Shown: in pieces, positions 54,814-63,715 of the stretch
How the letters are laid out: the number at the start of each line of letters is the position of its first letter
How positions within the stretch are numbered: the first letter of the stretch is position 1
NCBI RefSeq assembly: GCF_019801015.1
Contig: NZ_JAHVJZ010000004.1
Location: forward strand, 62,001 to 126,000
Direction of reading: 5' to 3'
From: Marinobacter nauticus
Lineage (GTDB): Bacteria; Pseudomonadota; Gammaproteobacteria; Enterobacterales; Shewanellaceae
DNA: 64,000 bases
Program-made: the position numbers and the translations under genes
Notes under the pieces: generated by a model
Seen by the model: the letters and a program-made list of their open reading frames with translations, nothing else
The model's database searches: none
Told to the model about the DNA's origin: nothing

Positions 54814-54864
54814 GGCGTTGCCCGGACTCTGGCTCCAACTTCAGTAAAAACAACGCCGCCAGAG
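54814..54864 (+). promoter_or_regulatory. structured leader of the TonB receptor gene with interleaved pairings
   Basis: GGCGTTG (54814-54820) can pair with CAACGCC (54851-54857). CTCTGGC (54827-54833) can pair with GCCAGAG (54858-54864). Both are perfect 7-bp helices in the order A-B-A'-B'. The short first loop makes them hard to form together, so they look like mutually exclusive hairpins just before the ribosome-binding site. Confidence 0.4.
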
Positions 54865-54904
54865 CGCAGTAGGGACACTGCCATCCAACCGGATTCAGGG
54901 AGTC

Positions 54905-57715
54905 ATGATGAAACCACACCGTATTGCCCTGGCCGTTTCAGCGGCCTTGATCAGCGCGCCCTTGCTGGCGCAGGACGCCAGCGACAGCGGCGCTAACGAG
55001 CCGGAGCGCATTGAAGTGACCGGCACCCGCATTAAGCGGGTTGATGTGGAGGGGGTTTCCCCTCTGATGGTGATCTCCGCCGATGAGATCGCCAACTCCG
55101 GCCTCTCCTCCATCTCCGAGGTGCTGGCCACCTCCATCGCCAATAACGGCGCGTCGTTTGATGGCGACGAAGCCTCCGGTTACACCACCGGAGCCAGCTC
55201 AGTAAACCTGCGCGGCATGGGCGCCAACCGCACACTGGTTCTGATCAACGGACGCCGTCAGGCCGCCTTCCCTACCGCAGCGGGCGGTACGGACAACTTT
55301 GTTGACGTCTCTGACATCCCCTCCGCCGCCGTTGACCGGATCGAAATCCTCACCGGCGGTGCTTCCGCCATTTACGGCTCTGACGCCATTGGTGGGGTGG
55401 TCAACATCATTCTGAAAAAGGAGTATGAGGGCGCCGACGTTTCCGTCCGTTACGAAGCGCCGGAAGCGGATGGCCGCGATCAGTTCACTATCTCCTACAC
55501 CCAGGGCTTCCAGACAGAGCGCTCCAATACCGTGCTGATGCTGGAGTATAAAAACGCCGAGGAGCTGTTGACGTCACAGCGTCAGGACTATTTTGCCAAG
55601 GGGCTGAACCGGATCTACAGCGCCACCGGTGACATCAGTGTGCCGCCCTATCTGGTGGATGACGACACCGGCCAGCCGTGGCCCTGGACCGAAAACTGGG
55701 GCTGGGGCGACGCCCTCCCGTCCAGCTGGGGCGCCAACCTTTACGATTACGACAAGTTCTATCACGACGATAAATACAACTACAGCCAGGAGAGCTGCGA
55801 AGCGATTCTGGGTGATAAGGCGGTGTGGTACGACTACTCCTCCAGCCGCAAGTGTCGTTATGACAAATACTCAGACCGTGGGCTGGAATCCGCGTATGAC
55901 CGGGTCAACCTGGTGCTCAACACCGAGTATGAGCTGACCGAGGATTGGTCGCTCTACGGGATGATCAACGCGTCATACAAAGACAGCGACAAGTACAAAG
56001 ATGAAAAGGGCTTCGACAGAACCTTCTACCAGGACACCAGCACCGGCCGCATCGATTACAGCCGTGATGGCATGGACGATTACGCCAAGTTCAAAGTCTA
56101 TCGTCGGATGGAGGAGTTCCCGGGGCCACGGATCTACGAATCCACCAATGAGAAGTACAGCATCGCCTTCGGCGCCAACGGCTACGTGGGAGACTACGAG
56201 CTGGACGTGTCCTGGTCCTCCGGCCTGAACAAGTACAGCCGCGACTCCCAGCATATGATCGACGCCCAGGCACTGCTGGATGTGATCAGCTTTGACCCCA
56301 ACGAAACCGACCCCAACCGCTGGTACGTGCTGAGTGAAATGACGCCGGAGCAAGCGGAAGCGATCATGGGCGTGTCCACCAAACGCTCTGAGTCCAGCAT
56401 CCATCAGTTCACCACCACCCTCACCGGCGACCTGATGGACATGCCTGCCGGTGCACTGGCGTTCGCTACCAGCGTCGAGTGGGCCCGGGAAAGTTACGAG
56501 GACATCCTCGATGACACCACCCAAAGCGGCGGCTACATCGGTATGGGTGGCACCGGCGGTGAAGGCGACCGTGACCGCTACGCCGCAGCACTGGAGTTCC
56601 TGGTGCCGCTGCTCAGCAACGCGCCGGGCGCACAGCGTCTCGAGCTCTCGCTGGCAGGCCGCTACGACTACTACGACGACGACACGGAAGTGGGCGGCGC
56701 CTTCAGCCCGCAGGTGGGCCTGATGTACAACCCGGTCGAAAACGTGCTGGTGCGCGGTAGCTGGGGTGAGAGCTTCCGTGCTCCGGACATGCACCGCATC
56801 TACGCCGGTGAAACCATCGGTTTCGGTGAAACGGAGTATGACCTGGGTAACGGTGAGGTCTACGAGGACAGCTACACCTCTTACAAGTCAGGCAACCTGG
56901 CACTGGAAGAGGAAAAAGGTGACTACGCCAGCATCGGTATCGTCGCCAACCTCACGGACGATCTGGACCTGACTCTGGACTGGTGGACCATTGAACTGGA
57001 TGGCGCAGTGCGCACCATCAGCTCCTCCTACATCTACGACGGTCCCAACGACTTTAAGCCGGAGATGGACTACACCGGCCAGTACGCCAACTGTGATCAA
57101 CTGCCGGACGTGGGCTTTATCCTGGAAACCGATGACAACGGCTTCGATAACCTGATGTGCATCCGCTCCGGTCCGATCAACGTGGCTTACGAAAAGTCCG
57201 AAGGGGTGGACGGCACGCTGCACTACAACCTGGATGAGACCGGCCTGGGTGACTTCAAATTTGAGCTGTCCGCCAGCTACCTGATCTCCAAAGAGGTGAA
57301 GGACTTCGAGTTCAGTGAGCCGGAGGAGTACACCGAAACCGAGTACTTCCCGCACTGGAAGGGTAAGGCCAGCATCAACTGGAGCCTGGAGGATCTGTCC
57401 GCCACCGTCAGCTACTACTACACCGGTACCGCGGAAGGCATGGACCTGTTCGACTACTACGACAGCACCGGCGAAAACATCGAAGAGATGCGTACCGACA
57501 AGCTGGACGCCTTCGGCCGACTCAACCTGTCCGTGCGTTACAAGCTGCCCTGGGACGGCGCCGTACGCGTTGGGGTAAACAACCTCACCGACGAACTGCC
57601 CCCCTACTACGATGTGCGCAACACCGAGCACGACTCCTTCCCTTTCTACCGGGAAGATCGTGGCTACTCCATGGTGGGCCGCAGCTACTACCTGAGCTAC
57701 AGCCAGAACTTCTGA
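54905..57715 (+). CDS. TonB-dependent outer-membrane receptor
   Basis: This 936-aa precursor has a Sec signal (AVSAALISAPLLAQ, cut before DASDSG). An N-terminal plug domain covers about residues 35-165 (IEVTGTRIKRVDVEGVSPLMVISADEI, a TonB-box-like start; EILTGGASAIYGSDAIGGVVNIIL, the plug signature). A 22-strand barrel ends in Phe (YSQNF). The barrel is Tyr/Asp-rich, with a Cys pair in an extracellular loop (ESCEAI ... SRKCRYDKY). GGGAG precedes two adjacent ATGs (54905, 54908). The regulator gene is divergent, and alkaline phosphatase follows 79 bp later after a hairpin. The ligand is unknown; a phosphorylated or phosphate-yielding compound is suggested only by context. Confidence 0.92.
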   Translation: MMKPHRIALAVSAALISAPLLAQDASDSGANEPERIEVTGTRIKRVDVEGVSPLMVISADEIANSGLSSISEVLATSIANNGASFDGDEASGYTTGASSVNLRGMGANRTLVLINGRRQAAFPTAAGGTDNFVDVSDIPSAAVDRIEILTGGASAIYGSDAIGGVVNIILKKEYEGADVSVRYEAPEADGRDQFTISYTQGFQTERSNTVLMLEYKNAEELLTSQRQDYFAKGLNRIYSATGDISVPPYLVDDDTGQPWPWTENWGWGDALPSSWGANLYDYDKFYHDDKYNYSQESCEAILGDKAVWYDYSSSRKCRYDKYSDRGLESAYDRVNLVLNTEYELTEDWSLYGMINASYKDSDKYKDEKGFDRTFYQDTSTGRIDYSRDGMDDYAKFKVYRRMEEFPGPRIYESTNEKYSIAFGANGYVGDYELDVSWSSGLNKYSRDSQHMIDAQALLDVISFDPNETDPNRWYVLSEMTPEQAEAIMGVSTKRSESSIHQFTTTLTGDLMDMPAGALAFATSVEWARESYEDILDDTTQSGGYIGMGGTGGEGDRDRYAAALEFLVPLLSNAPGAQRLELSLAGRYDYYDDDTEVGGAFSPQVGLMYNPVENVLVRGSWGESFRAPDMHRIYAGETIGFGETEYDLGNGEVYEDSYTSYKSGNLALEEEKGDYASIGIVANLTDDLDLTLDWWTIELDGAVRTISSSYIYDGPNDFKPEMDYTGQYANCDQLPDVGFILETDDNGFDNLMCIRSGPINVAYEKSEGVDGTLHYNLDETGLGDFKFELSASYLISKEVKDFEFSEPEEYTETEYFPHWKGKASINWSLEDLSATVSYYYTGTAEGMDLFDYYDSTGENIEEMRTDKLDAFGRLNLSVRYKLPWDGAVRVGVNNLTDELPPYYDVRNTEHDSFPFYREDRGYSMVGRSYYLSYSQNF

Positions 57716-57721
57716 GGCTGC

Positions 57722-57746
57722 GGGCGGCCCCGCTTTGGGGTCGCCC
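57722..57746 (+). terminator. intercistronic hairpin between the TonB receptor and alkaline phosphatase genes
   Basis: A 10-bp stem GGGCGGCCCC/GGGGTCGCCC (one G-U pair) with loop GCTTT is followed only by ACTTTCCCC, so it lacks a strong T-run. It may stabilise the upstream message or stop transcription only in part. Confidence 0.5.
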
Positions 57747-57794
57747 ACTTTCCCCACTCTGTCTACCCTCTCCGGCTTCTGAAAGGATGTACTG

Positions 57795-59141
57795 ATGCCA
57801 CTCACACGCCATGTCCGCTGGCTCTGCGCCGCGTTGCTGCTTTGCGCCAACGCGAACGCCAGCGAACAACCCAGAAACATCATCTACTTTATCGGTGATG
57901 GCATGGGCCCGGCCTACACCACGGCCTATCGCTATTTTCTCGCTGGTGCCCCGGGCAACCCGATGCCACGGACGGTGTTCGATCGCCTGACCGTCGGCAG
58001 CGCTTCCACCTACCCGGACGACGACACCTTTGTCACCGATTCCGCTGCCGCCGCCACGGCACTGGCCACGGGCACCAAAACCTACAATGGCGCCATCGGA
58101 CAGGACCGCAATAAACAGCCTCTGCACTCGCTGTTGGCCGAAGCCAAGCAGCGTGGCATGCGCACCGGTCTGGTGGTGACGTCGCAAATCACCCATGCCA
58201 CCCCGGCCAGCTTCGTGGCCCATGCGGACTCCCGCCGTGACTACGAACACATCAGCCCGCAATACCTGCAGCAATTTGGCACCGAAAGCGCCCCACTGCT
58301 GGATCTGATGCTGGGCGGGGGTCAGCGCTACTTTCCGATGACCGAAGGCGGCCTGGGCCAGCGCATGGTGGACAAGGGCTACCACTACGTGGATACGCTG
58401 GCCGATCTGGATCAACTGACCACTCTGCCTGCCTTAGGGCTGTTCGCGGACAAGGGGTTGCCCCACGCCATCGACAGTGACACCCCCAACCGGCTCAGCC
58501 TGATGCTGGAGCGTGCGCTGGCGCTGCTGGCCCCCGAACCGCCGTCCGACTGGCACAGCCGGATTCAGAGCTGGTGGCAGCCGGAGCCGGGCTTCTTCCT
58601 GATGGTGGAGGGCAGCCAGATCGACTGGTGCGGGCACGGCAACGACATCGCCTGTGCGATGGCGGAGATGGACGACTTTGCCAAAGCGATTGAGGTGGCC
58701 GAGGTGTTCGCCCAGCGTCACGGCGATACCCTGGTGGTGATCACCGCTGACCACTCCACCGGCGGCCTGACCCTGGGCCGGGACGGACGCTACCAGTGGC
58801 TGCCCAACCGGGTCGCCGAGGTGCGTCATTCGCTGGACTGGCTGATGAAGCAGTTGCAGACGGACCCGCGCCCGATATCAGCCATATGGCGGGATTTCGC
58901 CTACTTTACGCCGGACCCGGACGACCTGGCCCACTGGGAGTCACTGCGCGCACAGCCAGAAGTTCTTTACCCGTTACTGGTCGATGCGATCAGCGCCCGC
59001 AGCTATACCGGCTGGACCACCGTGGGCCATACCGCGGTTGATGTGGCCGTAATGGCAATCGGACCCTCCGCTGAGCAATTTGTCGGCCACCATGACAACA
59101 CCGAACTGGCGGACCTTCTCAGGCAACTGTTGCCGCTCTGA
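57795..59141 (+). CDS. alkaline phosphatase (PhoA superfamily)
   Basis: This 448-aa precursor has a signal (AALLLCANANA). It carries the alkaline-phosphatase metal and nucleophile motifs: Asp35 in IGDGMGPAY, Ser83 in VTDSAAAATALATGTKT, EGSQIDWCGHGND, ITADHSTGG and the C-terminal HTAVDVAVMAIG. It is a periplasmic phosphomonoesterase that releases phosphate from organic esters. It is probably co-transcribed with the TonB receptor. I found no PhoB box here, which would suggest control by the local regulator and not by phosphate starvation (inference). Confidence 0.92.
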   Translation: MPLTRHVRWLCAALLLCANANASEQPRNIIYFIGDGMGPAYTTAYRYFLAGAPGNPMPRTVFDRLTVGSASTYPDDDTFVTDSAAAATALATGTKTYNGAIGQDRNKQPLHSLLAEAKQRGMRTGLVVTSQITHATPASFVAHADSRRDYEHISPQYLQQFGTESAPLLDLMLGGGQRYFPMTEGGLGQRMVDKGYHYVDTLADLDQLTTLPALGLFADKGLPHAIDSDTPNRLSLMLERALALLAPEPPSDWHSRIQSWWQPEPGFFLMVEGSQIDWCGHGNDIACAMAEMDDFAKAIEVAEVFAQRHGDTLVVITADHSTGGLTLGRDGRYQWLPNRVAEVRHSLDWLMKQLQTDPRPISAIWRDFAYFTPDPDDLAHWESLRAQPEVLYPLLVDAISARSYTGWTTVGHTAVDVAVMAIGPSAEQFVGHHDNTELADLLRQLLPL

Positions 59142-59164
59142 TTTGTTCACCCCTGGACAGATTT

Positions 59165-59191
59165 CCGGAGCCCTGCGGCTCCGGTTTTTTT
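59165..59191. terminator. terminator after the alkaline phosphatase gene
   Basis: A perfect 8-bp stem CCGGAGCC/GGCTCCGG with loop CTGC is followed by seven T residues. Its last base overlaps the stop codon of the convergent cupin gene. Confidence 0.9.
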
Positions 59192-59843
59192 ATCCCTGTT
59201 TCAGATAGAGGATGCAGCCATGCTCACTGCAGGGTTGATGGAGGTAGCCCGCAGGCAGACGCAGGAAACAGCCCTCATCGTAGTGCCCGTGCTCATCGGT
59301 AACCGCGCCCTCCAGAATGTAGATTTCCGCGCCGTCCGGATGATAAAGCGGGGAAAGACAGGTGCCGGGGCGTAGCTGGATAAGGCTTATCCTCTCCGGA
59401 AATCCGGCTTGCCGATACAACGCTTTTCGGTAAACACCGGGGCGGTCCAACGCCTGCCACGCCATCTGACCGGTATCGATGGCCAGTTGTGCCCGACCCT
59501 GACCCGGGTATTGGCGCAACTTGACCAACAGCAGACAACCGGGCTCGGAGAACGGCCGGTGACCGCTGCCATCCGGATTGAGCAGGTAACTGCCGGCGGG
59601 ATAATCGCCGTGTTCATCAGAGAACACCCCTTCCAACACCAGAATCTCTTCCCCATCCGGATGATAGTGACGATCAAAGTGCGACCCGGGACGATAGCGA
59701 ACCAGTGAGGTGACGGTGCCGGACTCGGTCTCTCCCTGATGAAACAGCCGCTTACGCACCACCCCATCAGCGGGGCTGGCCTGCCACTCCAGTGATTTGG
59801 CGTCGACCTGGAGCGTTGGCTCCAGAAGGTCATGAGTGTTCAC
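59190..59843 (-). CDS. double-cupin protein (ChrR-like cupin family)
   Basis: This 217-aa protein has two tandem cupin domains. Each has a metal-binding strand: RHYHPDGEEILVLEGVFSDEHGDYPAG and PLYHPDGAEIYILEGAVTDEHGHYDEG. The HPDGxEIxxLEG form is that of the ChrR cupin_7 family. In Rhodobacter, ChrR is an anti-sigma factor with an additional zinc-finger N-domain; that domain is absent here, and no ECF sigma gene is nearby, so this is a stand-alone cupin. The GTG start is backed by AAGGAG 7 nt upstream. Confidence 0.82.
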   Translation of the reverse strand: MNTHDLLEPTLQVDAKSLEWQASPADGVVRKRLFHQGETESGTVTSLVRYRPGSHFDRHYHPDGEEILVLEGVFSDEHGDYPAGSYLLNPDGSGHRPFSEPGCLLLVKLRQYPGQGRAQLAIDTGQMAWQALDRPGVYRKALYRQAGFPERISLIQLRPGTCLSPLYHPDGAEIYILEGAVTDEHGHYDEGCFLRLPAGYLHQPCSEHGCILYLKQG

Positions 59844-60034
59844 ATAACGCTCCTTACCGATGTGCGGTCCTACAAGGCTGTTCGGCATAACAGGGCTTAG
59901 ACAACAACAACACGGTAACAGTTGCACACAATTTCACCCACCCTGAGCAGGGGCACAGTGGCTTTACCCACTCCCCGGGCTTTGGCATGCTTAACCGCTT
60001 ACGGAAAACCAACATAACAATAACGAGTTCACGG

Positions 60035-61624
60035 ATGTTAAGACTGACCGCACTCCCCGCCCTGCTGTTGGCCATCAGCGGCTGCAGCCAGGTGCCTTCC
60101 GCTCCCGATTTTGCCTTCGACGAAGCCCGGGTCCGGGCCGACATTCAGGAACTGGCCTCGGACCGATACCAGGGCCGACTGCCCACCACCGAAGGCGAAA
60201 CCCTTACCCTGAACTACCTGGAGAGCCAGTTTCAGGCAATGGGCCTGAAGCCGGGTAACGGCGACAGCTACCGCCAGGCCGTTCCGATGATGCGGCACAC
60301 CACCAGCAATGCCGTGCTGAGCGTGGATGGCCAGCCCTACCGCTACCTCTACGATATGGTGCTGAACAGCTTTACCAAGCAGCCCGAGTTGTCCATCACC
60401 GACAGCGATGTGGTGTTTGTGGGTTACGGCATCAATGCCCCTGAATACGGCTGGAATGACTACGCCGATTTGGATGTGGCCGGCAAAACCGTTGTGATGC
60501 TGGTGAACGACCCCGGCTTTGCCACCGGCGACCCCAGCCTGTTCAAAGGCAGCACCATGACCTACTACGGCCGTTGGGACTATAAATTTGCCGAGGCGGG
60601 CCGGCAGGGTGCCGCCGCTGCGCTGATCATCCACGACACCAAACCCGCCTCCTACCCCTGGCTGGTGGTCCAGAACAGCTGGACCGGCACCCAACTGGGG
60701 CTGGCCGACGTGGACGACCCTCACCCCACGGTGGAAGGCTGGATTAAGAAAGACGCCGCGAAAACCCTGTTGGCTCAGGCCGGTTATGAACTGGAAAGCC
60801 TGATGGATAAGGCGGTCAAAGGGCCGCTGTCCATCGATCTCAAGCTCAGCGCCGAGGCCCGCCTGAGCCAGACCATCGAGCGCGCCACCAGTTACAACAT
60901 CCTGGCCACCCTGCCCGGCACCGAGCGTCCCGAAGAGCAGGTGATCTACACCGCCCACTGGGACCACATCGGTAGCCAGGGCGACCAGATCTACAACGGC
61001 GCCATGGACAACGCCTCCGGCCTGGCCTCAGTGCTGGAGATCGCCCGGGCATTTGCCGCCGCACCCGCCCCTAAGCGCAGCGTCACCTTCCTGGCCGTCA
61101 CCGGCGAAGAACAGGGCCTGTTAGGCAGCCGTTTCTATGCCGCTAACCCAATCTATCCGCTGGATAAGACCGCCGGTGTCTTTAATGCGGACAGCACCAA
61201 CATCTATGGCCCGACTCAGGACTTCACCGTGGTCGGGTTGGGTCAGTCCAGTCTGGAACAGTACCTGTTGCCCACGCTGGAAACGCAAAACCGTCAGCTG
61301 TCCCGGGAATCCAACCCCGGTGCCGGTGGCTACTTCCGCTCTGACCATTTCAGCTTTGCCCAGAAAGGGGTACCCGCCCTGTTTGCCGGCGGTGGCCGCA
61401 TCGCCCTGAACGACGAGGCTGCGGCGTCCCGCGCCCGGGTGATGGAGCTGATGAAAGGCTGCTACCACAACCACTGCGACACCTACCGTCCAGAGTGGGA
61501 CCTACGCGGCGCGATGCAGGATCTGGAGGTGTACTACCACGCTGGCCAGGCACTGGCCAACGACGACCGCTGGCCCGGTTTTCTTGCCGGCAGTGAGTTC
61601 CACACACTGCGGCCCGCCATCTGA
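60035..61624 (+). CDS. M28-family metallopeptidase lipoprotein
   Basis: This 529-aa precursor has lipobox AISGC (Cys17). It contains a PA-type inserted domain (about residues 115-230) and an M28 dizinc peptidase domain with all ligands visible: His in YTAHWDHIG, Asp in GAMDNASGLASV, the Glu pair in AVTGEEQGLLGS, Asp in FNADSTNIYG and His near the C-terminus (CYHNHCDTYRPEWD). It is likely an aminopeptidase acting in the periplasm or at the cell surface. The start at 60035 follows the lipoprotein signal; the frame is open to 59987. It is single-gene with a terminator. Confidence 0.9.
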   Translation: MLRLTALPALLLAISGCSQVPSAPDFAFDEARVRADIQELASDRYQGRLPTTEGETLTLNYLESQFQAMGLKPGNGDSYRQAVPMMRHTTSNAVLSVDGQPYRYLYDMVLNSFTKQPELSITDSDVVFVGYGINAPEYGWNDYADLDVAGKTVVMLVNDPGFATGDPSLFKGSTMTYYGRWDYKFAEAGRQGAAAALIIHDTKPASYPWLVVQNSWTGTQLGLADVDDPHPTVEGWIKKDAAKTLLAQAGYELESLMDKAVKGPLSIDLKLSAEARLSQTIERATSYNILATLPGTERPEEQVIYTAHWDHIGSQGDQIYNGAMDNASGLASVLEIARAFAAAPAPKRSVTFLAVTGEEQGLLGSRFYAANPIYPLDKTAGVFNADSTNIYGPTQDFTVVGLGQSSLEQYLLPTLETQNRQLSRESNPGAGGYFRSDHFSFAQKGVPALFAGGGRIALNDEAAASRARVMELMKGCYHNHCDTYRPEWDLRGAMQDLEVYYHAGQALANDDRWPGFLAGSEFHTLRPAI

Positions 61625-61641
61625 CCCCGGAGCGGTACACC

Positions 61642-61670
61642 AAGCCAGCCCATTTGGCTGGCTTTTTTTT
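61642..61670 (+). terminator. terminator after the M28 peptidase gene
   Basis: A 9-bp stem AAGCCAGCC/GGCTGGCTT with loop CATTT is followed by a long T-run. Confidence 0.9.
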
Positions 61671-61822
61671 GTTTCCGGGTCAGACAGATAAGCTGATGAA
61701 TTCGGGCCATAAACGGCGCTGATAGCCGCGCAGTGGTGCGCTTGGCAAGGTCAGAGGGGCGTGGCATGGTGACTTTTCGACCCTAGAAGCCCCCCCTTCC
61801 CCAAGGTCAAGGAGTTGCCTGT

Positions 61823-63487
61823 ATGTGTGGGATTTTCGCCATCCTGGATCTGAAGACCGATCCGCAAGCCCTGCGCCAGGACGCCCTGCGCCTGGCCAAA
61901 ACCCTGCGCCATCGCGGCCCGGACTGGTCCGGTATCTATGCCGATGAGCAAGCGATTCTGGCGCACGAACGACTCGCCATTGTGGACATCGACAATGGTG
62001 CCCAGCCGCTGTACAGCCCCGACGGCAATCTGGTGCTGGCGGTAAACGGCGAGATCTACAACCACCGGGAACTCAGAGAGGAACTGAGCGTCGGTTACGC
62101 CTTCCAGACCGGCTCGGATTGTGAGGTGATTCTCGCGCTTTACCACAAGTACGGCGTCAACTTTCTCGACAAGCTCAATGGCATTTTCGCTTTCGTACTC
62201 TGGGACAAAGCCCGCGGCCGTTACCTGGTGGGACGTGACCACATCGGCATCATCCCGCTCTACCAGGGCTTTGATGAACACGGCAACCGCTACTATGCCT
62301 CAGAGATGAAAGCGCTGGTGCCGGTGTGCAACCAGGTTGAAGAGTTCTTTCCGGGCCAGTACTACGACAGCGAAAAGGGCAAACCGGTCGCTTACTATCA
62401 GCGTGAGTGGCGGGACTTCCACGAGGTGGCGGAGAACCCCGCCAGCCGGGACGAACTGCGTCAGGCTCTGGAAGCCGCAGTGAAACGCCAGTTGATGTGT
62501 GATGTGCCCTACGGCGTGCTGCTGTCTGGCGGGCTGGATTCCTCCATCACCTCGGCGCTGGCCAAAAAGTTCTCCGCCCGCCGCATTGAAGAGGACGAAA
62601 CCAGCGCGGCCTGGTGGCCTCAGCTGCACAGCTTTGCCATTGGCCTGGAAGGCGCGCCGGACCTGGAAGCCGCCGCAGAAGTGGCGGCCCATCTTGGCAC
62701 CGTACACCATGAGCTGAATTTCACCGTACAGGAGGGGATCGACGCCCTCCGGGACGTCATCTACCACCTGGAAACTTACGACGTTACTACCGTTCGCGCC
62801 GCCACCCCGATGTACCTGATGGCGCGCATGATCAAAGCGATGGGCATCAAAATGGTGCTGTCCGGCGAAGGCTCCGATGAGCTGTTTGGTGGTTACCTCT
62901 ATTTCCATAAAGCGCCGGACGCCAAAGCGTTCCACGAGGAAACGGTGCGCAAGCTGGATAAATTGCATCTGTTCGACTGTTTGCGTGCCAATAAGGCGAT
63001 GGCCGCCTGGGGCGTGGAGGCGCGGGTGCCCTTCCTGGATAAGGAGTTTATCGACGTTGCCATGCGCCTGAACCCTGGCGCCAAGCTGATCACCGAAGGC
63101 CGGATCGAGAAGCAGGTGTTGCGGGAGGCGTTTGCTCACTACCTGCCGGAGTCGGTGGCCTGGCGCCAGAAGGAGCAGTTTGGGGATGGCGTCGGCTACT
63201 CGTGGATCGATCAGCTTAAGGCGTTTGCGGACAACCAGATCAGCGATCAGGAGCTTGAAAACGCGCACTTCCGCTTCCCTTACAACACGCCGGACAGCAA
63301 AGAGGCGTACCTCTACCGGCAACTGTTCGCCGAGCAATTCCCGCTGGACAGTGCTGCAGAATGCGTGCCGGGCGGCAAGTCCGTAGCCTGCTCGACCCCG
63401 GAAGCCCTGGCCTGGGACAAAAGCCTCAGCGCCATTACCGACCCCTCCGGGCGTGCCGTCCAGTCGGTCCATCAGGACAGCTACTGA
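61823..63487 (+). CDS. asnB: asparagine synthetase B (glutamine-hydrolysing)
   Basis: This 554-aa protein has the family length. Cys2 is the Ntn nucleophile (MCGIFAILD) of the glutaminase domain (residues 1-190). The synthetase domain has the PP-loop SGGLDSS at 235-241, then the ATP/Asp-binding SGEGSDELFGGYLYF and the ARVPFLDKEF segment. It makes asparagine from aspartate with ATP and glutamine. AAGGAG precedes the ATG, and a terminator follows. It is single-gene. Confidence 0.97.
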   Translation: MCGIFAILDLKTDPQALRQDALRLAKTLRHRGPDWSGIYADEQAILAHERLAIVDIDNGAQPLYSPDGNLVLAVNGEIYNHRELREELSVGYAFQTGSDCEVILALYHKYGVNFLDKLNGIFAFVLWDKARGRYLVGRDHIGIIPLYQGFDEHGNRYYASEMKALVPVCNQVEEFFPGQYYDSEKGKPVAYYQREWRDFHEVAENPASRDELRQALEAAVKRQLMCDVPYGVLLSGGLDSSITSALAKKFSARRIEEDETSAAWWPQLHSFAIGLEGAPDLEAAAEVAAHLGTVHHELNFTVQEGIDALRDVIYHLETYDVTTVRAATPMYLMARMIKAMGIKMVLSGEGSDELFGGYLYFHKAPDAKAFHEETVRKLDKLHLFDCLRANKAMAAWGVEARVPFLDKEFIDVAMRLNPGAKLITEGRIEKQVLREAFAHYLPESVAWRQKEQFGDGVGYSWIDQLKAFADNQISDQELENAHFRFPYNTPDSKEAYLYRQLFAEQFPLDSAAECVPGGKSVACSTPEALAWDKSLSAITDPSGRAVQSVHQDSY

Positions 63488-63491
63488 GACC

Positions 63492-63519
63492 AAAAAGGCG
63501 CCGTATCGGCGCCTTTTTT
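63492..63519 (+). terminator. terminator after asnB
   Basis: A 7-bp stem GGCGCCG/CGGCGCC with loop TAT is flanked by A5 and T6. Confidence 0.92.
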
Positions 63520-63545
63520 CTTTGCTTCGCTCAGCACCGGTGAGC

Positions 63546-63561
63546 AGGCAAACGTTTCCCT
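63546..63561. promoter_or_regulatory. PurR-consensus operator upstream of the c-di-GMP phosphodiesterase gene
   Basis: AGGCAAACGTTTCCCT matches all 11 fixed positions of the E. coli PurR consensus ANGCAANCGNTTNCNT. It lies 155 bp before the GTG start of the next gene and after the asnB terminator. Confidence 0.5.
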
Positions 63562-63715
63562 AACCCAGTTCGGCCAACTCAGAAACCCGTACAGGGCAAA
63601 ATTTCCAACTGGATCACCCCTTTAGCGTTAAGTCGGCAGAACGCACACAGAGAGCTTGCCCGGGATAAGAGGCCTTCATAGACTGCGCCGTCACCCTCCG
63701 TTCAGGTATGGTTCT

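Noticed and set aside
57716-57794. PhoB box searched upstream of alkaline phosphatase
   Set aside because: No CTGTCAT-like direct repeat in the short gap or in the receptor leader.
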